DNA of 64,000 nucleotides from Aedes albopictus (GCF_035046485.1 NC_085136.1:292927080-292991079), one strand, 5' to 3'. Shown: positions 44,817 to 57,020, counted from the first letter of the stretch. Notes: generated by a model from the letters alone, not told the origin. Program-made: numbers and translations.

Positions 44817-45000
44817 AGTTCTGGAAAAATCCCTGGAGTTATTCATAAATGAACCATTGGCGGGATTCCCATTGAAATTTCTGATGAAATCCTTGTGAGA
44901 AATCCAGATGAATTCACGTAGAAGTTTCTGAAATAGTTCTATGGGAATATCTGGAGCAATTTTTGGAGGAATACCTGCAGAAATGGCTTTCCAGTAATAC
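44816..45000 (-). repeat. 12-bp-period array segment, polarity B
   Basis: GGAATATCTGGAG-type units directly after the retrotransposon tail; continues the array that the retrotransposon interrupted. Confidence 0.6.
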
Positions 45001-45334
45001 TAAAAACTTTCAATTCCAGGTCACAATGTAGATCAAAACAAAACAAAATCAGCTGTAGTTGATTACACTACGCTGCTTTGATCTCATTGTGTCTTGTCTT
45101 CACCTTGTCATTATCATTATTGGCGTTGTTTTGGTGGGAAACTGCATGGTGTAAAAAATTAGCATTTGTTAAAATTCACGAATGAAAAGAAACTGAAAAA
45201 AAAACTATAGACAGGGACACGTTCAATGCTTTCAGTGAACTTTTCGCTCTTTGAAGAAAGCACGACACTAGGACAACGGTCTAGCATGCAACGCCCAGTG
45301 ATACAGGCTTTTCATGCCGCAGCCCAACAGTTGC

Positions 45335-45400
45335 GGCGGGAATCGAACTAGCGCTCCTCAGCATCATGCGACTAAATGTTTGATGACACTCACGAAGTTA
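45335..45400 (-). mobile_element. tRNA-like fragment
   Basis: Minus strand carries TAGTTCGATTCCCGC (B box) with an A-box-like GTGTCATCAAAC upstream. Weak, probably a SINE relic. Confidence 0.3.
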
Positions 45401-45447
45401 AACATATGGGAATGTATACAGTGGAATCCTAGAGAAATCTCGAAAGG

Positions 45448-45567
45448 ACACCTACGGAACGTGATACGATAACGTTCTTACAAACAATGCTTAGTTTGAA
45501 ACTACTATACTTAGATTGTAAGAACAATACGTGATGTATTCGTACTCGTATCGCGTTTCGTGGGTGT
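45448..45567. mobile_element. Short MITE with ACACCYACG termini
   Basis: Left end ACACCTACGGAACGTGATAC and the inverted right end differ at three positions; a second inner pair (GTTCTTACAA / TTGTAAGAAC) is also inverted. 120 bp, no coding capacity. No clear target duplication. Confidence 0.65.
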
Positions 45568-45639
45568 AGTTGAAGTTCTTACGTGAGCACAAACTCATGA
45601 AACTGAAGTGACCTTAAAAGAAACTGATGGATGATTCGT

Positions 45640-46045
45640 TTCAGTAATTCTTGGAGAAATAACTGAATGCATCCATAGATACATTTCTTTTAAGACATCC
45701 GTAGTGTGATCTCCGGGGAAATCCCTGGATAAATCTCAGGTAGAATTCCTGGAAGAATCCCAGCAGAAATTTCGGAAAAAACCTAGAGCAGTTCTTGTAA
45801 AAAATTTTTTGAATAGTCTTGCTGGAATACCAGCAAGTGTTTCTGCAAGAACCTACGCAGGAGCTCCTGAAAGAATCCCAACCAAAACTTTCGGATCACA
45901 GGAGGAATGGAAACATTCTTAAGGGACTATCTAAAGATATTGTTTTCGAAATCCTCGGAACAACTCCTGGAGGGATTCCCAGAACATCAGCATACATTTC
46001 TGGGAAAATCCCATCGTAAATTCCAGAAGGACTACTAATAGGACG
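45640..46045 (-). repeat. 12-bp-period array segment, polarity B, diverged
   Basis: Units such as TAGAATTCCTGGAAGAATCC over about 400 bp. The plus-strand frame 45819-46019 is a by-product. Confidence 0.65.
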
Positions 46046-46088
46046 CTATGGACGTGAGTAGAACTGAAACCGAGACATTAATAGGTTC

Positions 46089-46274
46089 TGGGACCATTTG
46101 GGCAGTAGCCCCTATTCTGGGCACTTGCTGCTATAACACGGTCAATTTCAAACCGATTGACTTGAATTTTTGCACATAGATAGATACTGTGCGTATCTGA
46201 TCGTGTTGAAAATGAAGTCAATCGGTTCAAAGCAGCAAGTGCCCAAAATATGTGCTCCTGCCCAAATGGTCCAG
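46089..46274. mobile_element. MITE with CCATTTGGGCAG termini (copy 2)
   Basis: GACCATTTGGGCAG and inverted CTGCCCAAATGGTC at the ends; an inner inverted pair CAAACCGATTGACTT / AAGTCAATCGGTT. Related in ends and interior to 42300-42459. Confidence 0.7.
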
Positions 46275-46279
46275 ATTCT

Positions 46280-47780
46280 GTACCAAGAACAAATGGAATT
46301 GTACTTGATTTTTAACATTGACGGATTAACAAAACAAATAACAAAAACACTTAAAAGAGACTTCCCGGGGATAACGATAGCCCACAGACAGCACAAAACA
46401 ATGGATCATTGAAGCAAACTTTTCTAGTTGCTGCCGGCAATAATTTTAATGATTTATTGAATCTCTCTTTCCGTCGCAAAAAAAAAAAACAAAACACCCA
46501 ACACTGAGCAAAGCAACGTTACTTACAAAATAAGCTGCGCATAATGTGAAGCAGGAAAGAATATCCGAATATAGAACAAACTTAAAAACAGTAAAAACAT
46601 TACTAGACAAAAGAAGACGCGGAGTTTAGCTGGGTGAGGGAAAAATGGCACTTGTGAAACATGTAGCAACGATGAACCATAGTTTCAAGCAAGTCAAAAC
46701 ATACATTATAGATAGGACATTCGAAACAAGCAATCTACCGACACGTTCTTGAAAGTTGTTACATACACAACACCAACAACACTGTAAATAGACACACAGA
46801 CACCAACAATCTCCATGCCATATCAGGACTATTAGAAAACGAATAGAAGATAACGATCGAAACAAAATAGACAGAATCTACTCAGGGTTAGATAGTTAAG
46901 ATACACTTAAAACTAAACAGAGATAAAGTGACATACACTGACAAAAAGGATATGCAAAAAATAAAGATGGAAGATTCCAAAAACCGAAGTCTACCGCCCG
47001 ATTGGTAGAAGATTGTCCGCATCACGACGGTTTCACCATTTGGAGCCGTATAATTTCGCCACTGCTCCGCAACCTCGCTGGCCTCGGTTGCCTGTTATGC
47101 TCGGTTTCATCGCTGGAGTCATATTGACCCCTCCAGCACCAAAGGATTAAAACCGATTGGAACCAATCTATGTGAGTATAGTGCAGGACAACACATATGT
47201 ATTCAATTAAACTTGACCTTTTAATCTAAAATTTAGATCAAAACTTCAGCATAATATTTATGAGTTAAGCAAAGTAATTTTGAGTAGGAAACCTTGAGCA
47301 ATTGGTAATTGAAAACTAACTAAAGGTTAAAAATTGTGTAATGAAACTTACTGAAAACTGAAAAAGTTGTGAAATGAAATACTGGTTATCTTCGATTTAA
47401 CGTACCCTCGATAGAGCGTACACTCTATAAAGTTAATTCGATATAACGTACAGCATTCATTTTTTTCTGTAGTAGCCCACGAAATCACTCAAATCAATGA
47501 TTTGTTGCAGCATTAGCTTTGTTACCCAGAACAAGCGCAAATTGGAAAAAATCGTATTATCGTAATTATATTTTTGAACCCTTGAAAATGCTCCCATACA
47601 TACCGAAACGTCGGGAAAAAATAAAAAAAAACGAATTGCCCTGCAAAAGACTACAAAGCTAATATTCCAAAGGTGATAAGACACCAAAAACTCTCTTTAT
47701 GCAGGTAATTTTTATGTACCTACTTTTAATTCAAACACATTTAAACAACTCAATGCTCTGAATATTTACGGCGAGTTTCA
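46280..47780. other. Stretch without a supported gene
   Basis: Low-GC sequence with short overlapping frames and A runs; a more GC-balanced segment at 46990-47160. No motif recognised. Confidence 0.4.
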
Positions 47781-47789
47781 GTTACGAAG

Positions 47790-48145
47790 CATTTCAAAGG
47801 CGTTATGGAAGCGTTTTTTGTGCTTTCGGAGGGTGTCAGGTGCGTTACGTTATACGAGGGACTTTTAGGGGGATTTCAGAGGCATTTCAGCAAGTATCAG
47901 ATGCTTTTCGGCGGATCTCTTAAGCGTTATGGAGGCGTTACGGAAGCGTTTATGGAGATACTGATGATCTCACATTCAGGTGCGTTACATGGGAGGCAAG
48001 GGGGGCCCAAATGGGCGTTGCGTCGGCGTTTTCTGGGGTTTCTGAGTGTCTTGGCTACGATACATAGAGTTCAAAGGGTGTTTAGGGGAATTTCCGGGGC
48101 ATTACAGAAACGTTCAGAGGATTTTAGTGGGTTTCAGAAGCGTTA
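47790..48145 (+). repeat. GGTTTCAGAGGCGTT-type array
   Basis: Units such as GGGATTTCAGAGGCATTTCAG and GGCGTTATGGAGGCGTT recur. It is the opposite polarity of the AACCCCTGAAATG arrays further right. It is broken by about 620 bp of unrelated sequence at 48150-48770. Confidence 0.7.
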
Positions 48146-48149
48146 GGCA

Positions 48150-48770
48150 AGAGCGCGTTAACCGTGGCCAACTCCGGTCGAGTCGGGTGGACTGTATCAC
48201 TCGGGAGTCGGATAAAGGGAATTCAAAACACCACACTGTTTCTGCTAATCACTACTGTACACTCTATTTCTACTCTAATACAGTACTATTTACACTATAC
48301 TGTTCACTACTGCACTACACTGTTACTTTTGGTTTCACTTTACTATGCACTCGGGTCAAGACTCGGGTTACATTCGCGGCGGTTCAAACAAGACTGGATT
48401 TGCGGGCCAACCTATCGCGAATTTATATGCGCACGGTTTCAGTCTGCAACATTCGCGTAATATCGCGACACGTGTTCCAGACGCGGGAGGAATCTTCTCG
48501 AAGGAGCGTAGGTTGAACTCCCCACGCTGCTGTGGTAAGTTTCGGGTGAGTTACCACACTGGTGACGACGACGACAATGGGAGCCTTTCATTGCCACTCA
48601 CAGGTAACACTCTCGCTTGCGGTGGGAACTCACAGTCTCAGTGGCGTAGGCAGGGTGGGTTGTGTAGAGGGTCCATTCTGGTGAGTGCGGCGAATTGGTG
48701 GATGGTAGTAGCATACGTCTGGTACATTGTAGGGAACTTCCATCGGACTCTTGCGGTTCGTTTCGTACGG
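48150..48770. other. Unidentified insert within the array
   Basis: Normal-complexity sequence between two array segments, with a CACT/TACT-rich tract at 48235-48350 and GC-rich phrases around 48480-48700. It is probably a piece of a mobile element, but I see no termini or coding motif to place it. Confidence 0.4.
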
Positions 48771-48779
48771 AACAGGGTT

Positions 48780-50645
48780 TTTTTGGGGATTTTGGAGGAT
48801 CTCAGTCAGGTATGTTTCATGAGTTTCAAGGGGACTTAGTGGGATTTCCGAGGCATTGCAGGAAGTTATAGAGCATAGTTTGCGGATTTGAGAGGTGTTA
48901 CGGAGGCTTTTTCGGGGGGTTTTGTGGGTCTCAGAGGATCGTGGAAGTTTCAGAGTGATTTCGGAGACCCCTTTACAAAAACCTTTGCACCCCCTGAAAT
49001 GCTTGGAAAAGGCCTGAGACCTTCATTTTTTGTGATGTCCTCGGATTCACCGTAATCCATGTGAAATGCCCCTGAACCATCTTTGATTTTTAATTACGTT
49101 CCTGAAACCCCCCAAGCACGACTCTGACCTGGAATGCCCTCGAATCACCCCTAAAACATTACTAATCCCATTTAAACCCCTTGAAATTACCATTATCAAT
49201 CGAAATACCCTCGAATCTCCTTGATATGCTTCCAAAATGTACCAGAAACTCTTGAAACGCGCCTGAAATCCTCTTCAAAATCTGCTGATCTGATATCCAA
49301 AAGGTTATGTGGGACCGGGCCGAGGAACCGGGTTATGTGGGTTTCGATTCACTCATTCTCTCTCTTCCTTACCTTCGCGGTATGCCCGTTGAGGATGACT
49401 CAAAACCTCAAGGAGTGCCCAAGCTCCTAAAACCCCTTGAATTTATCTGAAATCATTTGATACGCCCTTGAAATTCCTCGTAAGGCTCCTGGCTCATGAG
49501 ACTCCCCCCCCCCCAACCATCCGTAAATACCCTAGAAACGTCTCTGAAACCCCTGTAACCCCCTAAGATGCCAACGAAACCTGACGGAACGCCCTTAAAA
49601 GGGCTCCTAAAACCCCCCGAAACAACCATCTGAAGTCCTTTGAAATCCCCTTATTTGGACTCTCTGGGAACTGAAAATCCCTTAGGCCCCATCTCAATTT
49701 CCCGCAAACAAGATTCCCACGTTGAAGCCCTTACTTGCTTTGTGTGTAAAATTCCCTCTTTTTATTCCCTATTCAGTTTATGTACATTTTTAAGCTATGC
49801 ACCTGCAGTCAATGGTTCAAGTGTAATTCCATATATATTTTCAAGGTATTTCAAGAAGTTTTAGAGCATTTTTTGTGGGTTTGAGAGGCGTTACGGAGGT
49901 GTTTTTAGGGGTTTATGGAAGTTTTAGGGGAATTTCGGAGGCATTTAAGACAGTTTCAGAAAATTTTCAGAGACCGCTTATGAAACCACGCCTGAAAACG
50001 GTCCTAGAACCTTCATTTTTTTAAATGACTGGAATCACCGTAATCCTGGTGAAATGCCCCTGAACCCTCTTTGATTTTTAAGGACCTTCCTGGAAATCTT
50101 TAAATACAACCCTGACCTGAAACGCTTCAAAACACCCCTAAATCTCCGTAATTCCATTGAAACCCCTTGAAATCATCATCATCAATTTGAAATGCCCCCG
50201 AAACCAATGCCTTCAAAATGTTCCAGAAGCTCCTCAAACGAACCTGAAATCCCCTTGAAACGCCACTGAAATGCTATCATGCGCTCCTATAACCTCTTTT
50301 TTATGGAATGAGAAAATCTCAAGAAATAATTTCTTGGGTTGTGTGGGTTTCGACCCACTAAAAACTCATTCTCTCTCTTCCTTACCTTGTCGGTACGCTC
50401 ATTAGGGATGTAACAAAACCGTACAAGTTCCTAAAATCCCCTGGCATTATCTGAAATCACTTGAAATGCTATTGTAGCGCTCTTGAAGCGCTCTTTGAAG
50501 GCTCCTGGCTCCAGAGGCCATCCTAAATCACCCGTAATACCCCTGGAAACGTCTCTGAAACCCCCGTACCCATATAAAACGGCAATGAAACCTGACGGAG
50601 GCTCCTGAAAACCCCTGAAGCAACCCTCAGAAGCTCCTTGAAATC
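48780..50645. repeat. CCTGAAACCCCTTGAAATG-type array in two ~1-kb tandem copies
   Basis: Each copy starts with GGTTTGAGAGGCGTTACGGAGG-type units and then switches to CCTGAAATCC-type units of the opposite polarity. Copy 1 is about 48850-49855, copy 2 about 49856-50645. Matching landmarks include CACCGTAATCC (49049, 50036) and ACTCATTCTCTC (49351, 50363). Confidence 0.78.
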
Positions 50646-51186
50646 GTCAGTATAGAAGGGAGCCACAACGAGCCAACTCCTACGTTAAGGGAAGTTAGGG
50701 ATGCCATCCAGCAGCTCAAGAATAATAATTCAGCTATTTAGTAAGGGTGGTATCGCAGCGGAACTCCTCAAGATGGGCCCGGAAGAAGTAGCCACCTGCC
50801 TGCACCAGCTAATAGTTCAGATCTGGGAGACCGATCAGCTACCATAGGAGTTGAAGGATGGGGTCATATGTCCCCTCTACAAGGAGGGTGACAAGTTGGA
50901 GTGTGAGAGCTTTCGAGCGATCACAATTCTGAATGTTGTTTACAAAGTGCTATCCTAAATCAGCTTCCGTTTTTCACCTAAAGTGAATGAATTTGTAGGA
51001 ATTTATGAAACCGGCCGCTCGACAATGGACACTTTACTGTGCTGCAAACCCTCCAAAAAATACCACGAATATCAGGTCCCAACGCAGCTGCTGTTCATCG
51101 ACTTCAAGTCGGCGTACGACAGTATCGACCGCACTGAGGCTTTGGGAAATCGTGAGCAACAAAGGTTTCTCCGGGAAGCACACTAG
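50645..51186 (+). pseudogene. Degraded non-LTR retrotransposon reverse transcriptase
   Basis: Translation shows VRDAIQQLKNN, GIAAELLKMGPEE, WETDQLP, GVICPLYKEGD, FRAITILN and later LLFIDFKSAYDSIDR. These are the N-terminal RT blocks up to motif A of a non-LTR element. Several in-frame stops and a frame change make it non-functional. The downstream half is lost, replaced by the palindromic element. The clade is different from the element at 43.4 kb, judging by wording. Confidence 0.82.
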
Positions 51187-51187
51187 A

Positions 51188-52083
51188 CTATAAATTACGG
51201 CAACAGGTTATTGCAACCATAACAAATTGCAAATGCTCCATAGAAAATCAAAAAGCGCTCCATAAAGAATGAACATATGTTCCATGAAAATGTGCAATGT
51301 TACCCATTAATAATTGAAAACGTTCCATACTTTATGAAAAATGTACCGGTAAAACATAAAATTTTCTCATTAAAAGTGAAATTTTGCACCAATAAATAAT
51401 ACTGAAATGCTCCATAATAAAATACAAATGTTCCATAGAAAAATGCAAATGATCCATAAAAAATTGAAATTGCACCATAGAAAATAGACAAATGCTCCAT
51501 AAGTATTTGCAAGCTGTACCACATAAAATACAATTTGCTCTATAAAAAATTGAAATTTCTCCATAACTTTAAACATTTGCTTAGTGCAATGTAAAGCAAT
51601 TCAGCCCTGTCGAATTAAATTATGAGAATATGCTATCTATGGAGGATTTTCAATTTTTCATGGAGCAATTCATATTTTCTATGGTGCAGTTTGAAAATAC
51701 TTATGGAGCATTTGTCTATTTTTTTATGGTGCAACTTCAATTTTTTATGGTGCAATTTAATTTTTCTATGGAGCAATATTCAATTTTCTATGGCTACAAT
51801 TTTATTTTTTTATGGATCATTTGAATTTTTCTATGGAACATTTATATTTTATTATGGCGCATTTTAGTATATTTATCGGTGCAAAATTTCACTTTTAATG
51901 AGAAAATTTTATGTTTTACCGGTAATTTTTTTATAGAGTATGGAACGTTTTCAATTATTTATGGGTAACATTGCACATTTTCATGGAACATATGTTCATT
52001 CTTTATGGAGCACTTTTTGATTTTCTATGGAGCGTTTCTATTTGTTTATGGGTGCAATAAACAGGCTGCCATATATTACTGTA
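51188..52083. mobile_element. Palindromic element built of CTCCATA-type short repeats
   Basis: About 900 bp whose left half is the reverse complement of its right half. The ends correspond (left TATTGCAACCATAA, right inverted counterpart), as do CATATGTTCAT near 51273 and 51988, and ACCGGTAAAACATAAAATTTT at 51344 with its inverse at 51898. Within each arm CTCCATA/TTCCATA followed by an AT-rich spacer repeats every 23-28 bp. No coding potential; no obvious target duplication. Confidence 0.8.
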
Positions 52084-52089
52084 AATGAA

Positions 52090-53510
52090 AATGAAATGAA
52101 TATCACGTCAAGTGCTGTTTAATTCAACGTCCTCATTATGGCCTTAACCTGCGATGTAAATAGTTCTCCGCAAAAGTGAACCACCAGGTCAGGGCACACT
52201 TCTCGGAAGTAATTATCAGCAAACTTAATACCATCGAAGCGGAAATATTACCAGCGGAAAAGATTTCCTCCTGGTGTAGAAGCAGCATCGCAGCGGTAGG
52301 AAAAAGGGCTTCCAATCGCCAAGCAACTCATCCGGTGCGGTGTCTTTTTTCCACTCTGCTTCCTCTCTCTCTCTCCCCCGGGAAACCAAAAGACATTTAA
52401 TCACCGGTCATAATTAGGGCGGAGAATGACTCCGTAAAAGAAGTGATTTAAGTGAAAGGACACTTTTTTCCGCCTGTAAAATGACTGAATTGTGATGTTT
52501 GCTGACTTGCTGGCTGTTGACCGGAAAGAAATAATGGTTGAGTGCACAACAAATACCGAAATGAGCAGAGCTTGCCTTGCTGGGAACGGGATGTGAATGG
52601 GCTCAGTAAAAGCTTTTTATACCCGGTTTTTTTTTCTGACGCTGAATGGCGCAGAGAAAGTAATGCCCAATGCACTTTGAATTTTGCTGAGAGCTGAAGG
52701 AGGGCTCCAGGGAACAAAAGCAGCTCAGAAACGGGAGTGAACCTTCAGGGAATGTAAACGGTTTTATCGTGGGGTAAATTTAATGGTTTTGGGCGCTGGA
52801 CTAAATTTTGTTCAACAGGAAGAATAGAGAATACAGAAGAAAGAGTATAGAAGATCAAAAATGGACGAGAGAAATTCGGAATGGACCATCAAAAGTATAA
52901 TTAATGATCAAAATCAGACCATTGCCCTAGTACAAATTTTTATTATTCAATTTTGTCCCTCCTCCCGTTGGAGCCACTTTTTGAAGGGTACTTGAAAAAA
53001 AGACACGTCTGCATCACCGGGTTCCAAGAAGATCGAAGGGAACATGGAGCTGATGGAGGAAGCATCGACGTCGTCCCGATCTGCCTCCGAACAGCTAATC
53101 AGATTTTAATGGGTACATTTTCCGCACGCTGTCGAACGAATTTATTGAATTCAAGCACGCTCAATTCCCTTCGCGCAGCGTGTGAAGGGCTTCTGCTTTT
53201 AGGATCCAATTTGCCGTATTTCTTCATCTGAGACTTGCAATTTCCGGGCCGAGTGAAGGCGATGGATTCCAGTAATTTCACGCAATGGGAACCGACAAAA
53301 CAAACCCATAAAGCATCATTAGGATGTATAATGCGTCGTCGTCGCTGTGATGGCAGTCTTAGAGACATGTTAGACGGCGTCGTCGTTAGGATGACAGACG
53401 ACGGCGGCACAAACGGTAGGTGTGGTGTCAGCGAAGCCAGACCCATTTTCTCCGGAAGCTACAACTACTCTTACCCCTCTAACCGCGAAACGTAGTATTG
53501 ATGTGGAATG
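52090..53510. other. Non-repetitive stretch, no gene seen
   Basis: About 1.4 kb of normal complexity with balanced GC in 52950-53480. Overlapping frames at 53099-53446 (minus) and 53235-53495 (plus) have no motif. Like 11.2-12.9 kb, it is a candidate for conserved non-coding sequence. Confidence 0.45.
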
Positions 53511-53519
53511 TGGTGCTGG

Positions 53520-54240
53520 GGCGAAACGCACCCTGGAACTGGAAGGGAACCCATGAAGCCCACTGAAACCTAATGTTCGTAGACGACTTGAAACAGTCTT
53601 GAGAAACTCCTAAATCATGTTTTCTAAAATCCTTGAAACCCACTGAAACGCTTCATAAGCCTTTTGAAGCCCCATTCAACCTCTCCTGGGAACATCTTAG
53701 CCTCCTCAAACTTGGAACCCCAGAAACTCCTTAAAACTCCCCGATAGATTTTGAAAGCCTTCTTAAGCTCTTTCGAAACCCACCCCATGCCATGAAAAGT
53801 TCATGGAACGCCTTAAAATCCCTCTGCATTCCTCTGAGATCCTGGAAAACTTCGCTTAAAACATCTTAAAGACCCGGGAGCTTCTCTGAAGCCCATTTAA
53901 ACAGTCTCCTGAAACATACTACAACATTCTACCATCAAAAGCATTCAAACTTCTCTGAAAGTCTCCCGGAAGCTCTTCTGAAATTCCCCGAAATTACCTT
54001 CCTAGGTTCCCATCTGAAACCCAGTTAATTCCTCTGAAATGCCTTGAACCGCCTTAAAATATCTCTGAAATCCCCTGAGTATCCGCGAATTTTCTAAGAT
54101 CTTCTGAAGGCCCCTGAACCCACCGGAGGCTCTGCTTAATCTTCCTTACACCAATTGCTTTCCACTGAAACACCATGGAAATCCTCTGCAACCCCCTCGA
54201 AAGTTCTCCTGAAAGCCACTTTGTCTACCTAAAATAAAAA
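53520..54240. repeat. CCTGAAACCC-type degenerate array
   Basis: Units such as CTCTGAAATCCCCTGA and CTTGAAACCCACTGAAACG with 12-13-bp spacing; same family as 48.8-50.6 kb. Confidence 0.7.
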
Positions 54241-54690
54241 CCCTGGGGACCCCGTAAACAGTGCCGCTATGGTAAAATTAGATCTCATTACCCGAGATTC
54301 TCAAATCTCAGCACCTCCTATACTGGTAAGCCCCCACAGGAATGACTTCAAATAGCTGAATTTTAACGAGTTTTTTTCTGTAATTGATGTGGGACATTCT
54401 TGCAGATATTTCTTCTGTGAGTTCAGCAATAATTTTACTGAAGATTCTTCCAAAAATATTATAGAAGTTATTCTCCTCTACTGAAGAGTCTTCCTTATGA
54501 TTATCTCCAGAGATACCGCTTGAAATTCTATTTGAGATTCTGTCAAGATGTATATATTTTCCAGAAGTTTTATTTATGCCTTTGAAGCCGGAATTTGTCC
54601 AAGCGATATTATGGAACTTTTTCTACGTTTTTCTGATGTTTTGGTGCTCAATAGCATAAAAAGGGTAGAATATAATGCAGAATTTTTGTC
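54240..54690. other. Short interval without a supported feature
   Basis: Contains a few loosely repeated GAGATTCTTCC-like phrases at 54400-54560 and nothing else recognisable. Confidence 0.35.
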
Positions 54691-55145
54691 CTAGGTCATC
54701 CAAACTATTCTTGAGATTAGATCCTAAAGTCTACGGGTGTAACAGTAACTGCTTTCAGTATACAAAGCTACGATTTGTGATCTATCATGTCCAGTATGAC
54801 TTCTGAAAGGTTAATAGACAGTATCAGATCAGTCAGGATATCCTAGGTCATCCAAACTGTTCTTGAGTTATGATCCTAAAGTCCACGGGTGTAACGGTAA
54901 CTTATTTCATTATAAAAGCTACGATTTGTAATCTGTCATATCCGGTAAGTCTTCTGAAAGTTCAATATAGGGTACCAGATCAGTCGGGAAGTCTTAGGCG
55001 GGTTCAGATCCTAAAGTCTACGGGTGTAACAGTAATTTCTTTCATTATACTTCTGCAAATTCAATAACTACGTTTTGAAATATATCATGTCCAATGAATC
55101 TTCTGAATATTCAATGAACATCATAAGATCAGCCGGGATCATCCA
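54691..55145 (+). repeat. Tandem repeat of about 151 bp, three copies
   Basis: CTAGGTCATCCAAACT begins copies at 54691 and 54843; a diverged CTTAGGC start follows at 54993. Inside each copy GATCCTAAAGTC, ACGGGTGTAAC and a TCATGTCC region recur in order. Confidence 0.82.
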
Positions 55146-55277
55146 AATTATTATGATGTTTAATATGTAGCATCTAAATACAGTAATTGAAGCTTCTGTT
55201 TTGGATATAGAGTTATGTTGCGTTATCTATTATACTCACTGGAGCTCACAGAATACAACAAGAGACTACGACATAGC

Positions 55278-55448
55278 TACCCAAGCAACACACATGTTAT
55301 ATAAGAGTAACGACAGCACAAGTTTTGGTTGTATAGAAGTTAATTTTACGTAATTCTAACATTTTGTTGGAATAACGTCAAATAAAATTCTATACAACCA
55401 AAACTTGCGCTGTCGTAACTAATATATAACATGTGTGTTGCTTGGGTA
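55278..55448. mobile_element. Nearly fully palindromic MITE, CCCAAGCAACACACATG termini
   Basis: The left half (tacccaagcaacacac...) is the inverse of the right half, including ACAAGTTTTGGTTGTATAGAA and its counterpart. TA lies at both ends (55278-55279, 55447-55448), fitting a TA target. 167-171 bp, non-coding. Confidence 0.85.
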
Positions 55449-55837
55449 AATTATCAAAAAAATATTGTGTAACATTACTATCTGAAACGCAATCGCCTCA
55501 TGTCACAGTGGTTGTTTTTATCATCCAAGCTTCATAACAGTAAGGATAAGGAAGCCCATAATATCCCAAAAATATATAACAACGCTTATTGTTCCTCCAA
55601 CTATTTCAGTAAGTACAGTAGTACAGTGTAGACCTGAAGCTGTGGTTTCCGGAGTAGTGTTGTTGATCTGGAATATCTCAAAACTATCTTGAAATGACTC
55701 ATGATATGCCAGGGCGATTACAGATTATAGTTTAAAGTTCATTGTGAGAATAACTACTGTTACTATCTAGAGCTGACCTTCAGGATAGTTTGGATGACTC
55801 TCAATGTCCCAGAGGTACATAATAATATGAGGGGCAC
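55449..55837. other. Stretch without a supported gene
   Basis: Ordinary AT-rich sequence; contains an inverted TAGTTTGGATGA phrase (55788-55799) related to the 151-bp repeat. Confidence 0.35.
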
Positions 55838-56725
55838 AGAATCAAAGGGGTGTAACTGGCCATTTTGTTGTTATTGAGCTGAGCATATCAAATAACACTA
55901 GTTTACAAAATAAAACGAAAGTCGTGAACTTCTGCCAACGACCAAAATTTTTGAAGCACATTTTAGCGCTGAGTTCGAAACCGTGCTTCAAAAAATTTTA
56001 AGTAGAACAGTTTTTGAGGTTTAGCACAATATCGAGTTTTATAACTTTTTAAAATATGGAATTTACTGAAATTCAAATATCTTGCGTTTTGTTCAACCAA
56101 CTTTAAATCTTTTTCCATAAATTAAAAGCTGAATACAATACCATTCGATCATCTGAATGCAGGTTTTGCGTCAGATTGATGAAATTCAAGATATTGGCAA
56201 GTTTTAGGGACGATCTCCTTAAATTTTAGCAAAATTTCCAAAAATATACGAACAAATGTATTTTTTTCAATAAGACAAAAACAATATAAAAATTCTTTCT
56301 AAACGTTTATTTGACATACTATATGTAGGCGAGTTACAGTAAAAAATTCAGCTCAATCGGTGCATTGATTACGGAGAAAGAGTTATGTGAATTGAGCGAC
56401 TTTGCTTAAAAATAGAACAAACATCGATTTCAAATCATCAACCTTGTATGGGAAGTCGAAAAAAAAATCCGCTCTACTGTAATTTTTTTCCTTCGCGTTT
56501 TCGAACTCAGGGCATGATTCTACATCAAAAACGATCATCAGCTTACCGAGTTCAAAAATGCTGTAAACTAGTGTAATTCTTCAGATTTCAAGCTTTCAGA
56601 AACTTTTTTACGTTTACTTTAATGATGATAAGAAAAATTACAATAAATCGTAGAAAATTGGGTTGATTTGGTGAAAAACTTTAAACCTCATTTACCTTTG
56701 CTTCTAACCTCCTCGTATATGTAGA
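55838..56725 (+). repeat. Dispersed repeat, copy occupied by the CACTA-like element
   Basis: Flanks 55838-55895 and 56577-56725 align continuously to 34005-34300, which lacks the insertion. Confidence 0.75.
55896..56573. mobile_element. CACTA-like non-autonomous element (copy 2)
   Basis: CACTAGTTTACA termini, inverted, flanked by TAA (55893-55895, 56574-56576). Collinear with 26932-27868 apart from the ~255-bp nested insert there. The matching empty site at 34.07 kb confirms the boundaries. Confidence 0.88.
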
Positions 56726-56804
56726 CTTCAGGTTGGTCCAGTCATCGCGATTGATTATGAAACGTGAAACATATGATGCACACAATTAGAGCGTGGGATA
56801 TAAA

Positions 56805-57020
56805 AGAAGTTCACACGACATATCATTTAAACTTCATAAGATATCATGTAAACTTCCATTATATGTCATGTAATTCAGCATGACTCTGCGAGTTTACATG
56901 ACATATAACACAAATTTACATGATATATCATATGAACCATCATAACACTAACTTTACATGACTCAAATGAAGTTTACATGACGTGTAAATCTCATTATTT
57001 TTATATGTGTAAAGTAAGTG
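56805..57020. repeat. Cluster of TTTACATGACATAT-type motifs
   Basis: At least eight occurrences of TTACATGA or its complement TCATGTAA in about 200 bp, in both orientations. Probably the interior of a small non-autonomous element, but I could not define termini. Confidence 0.5.

Noticed and set aside
48164..48839. Overlapping frames in the 48.2-48.8 kb insert
   Set aside because: No conserved motif in any of the frames; probably part of an unidentified mobile element.
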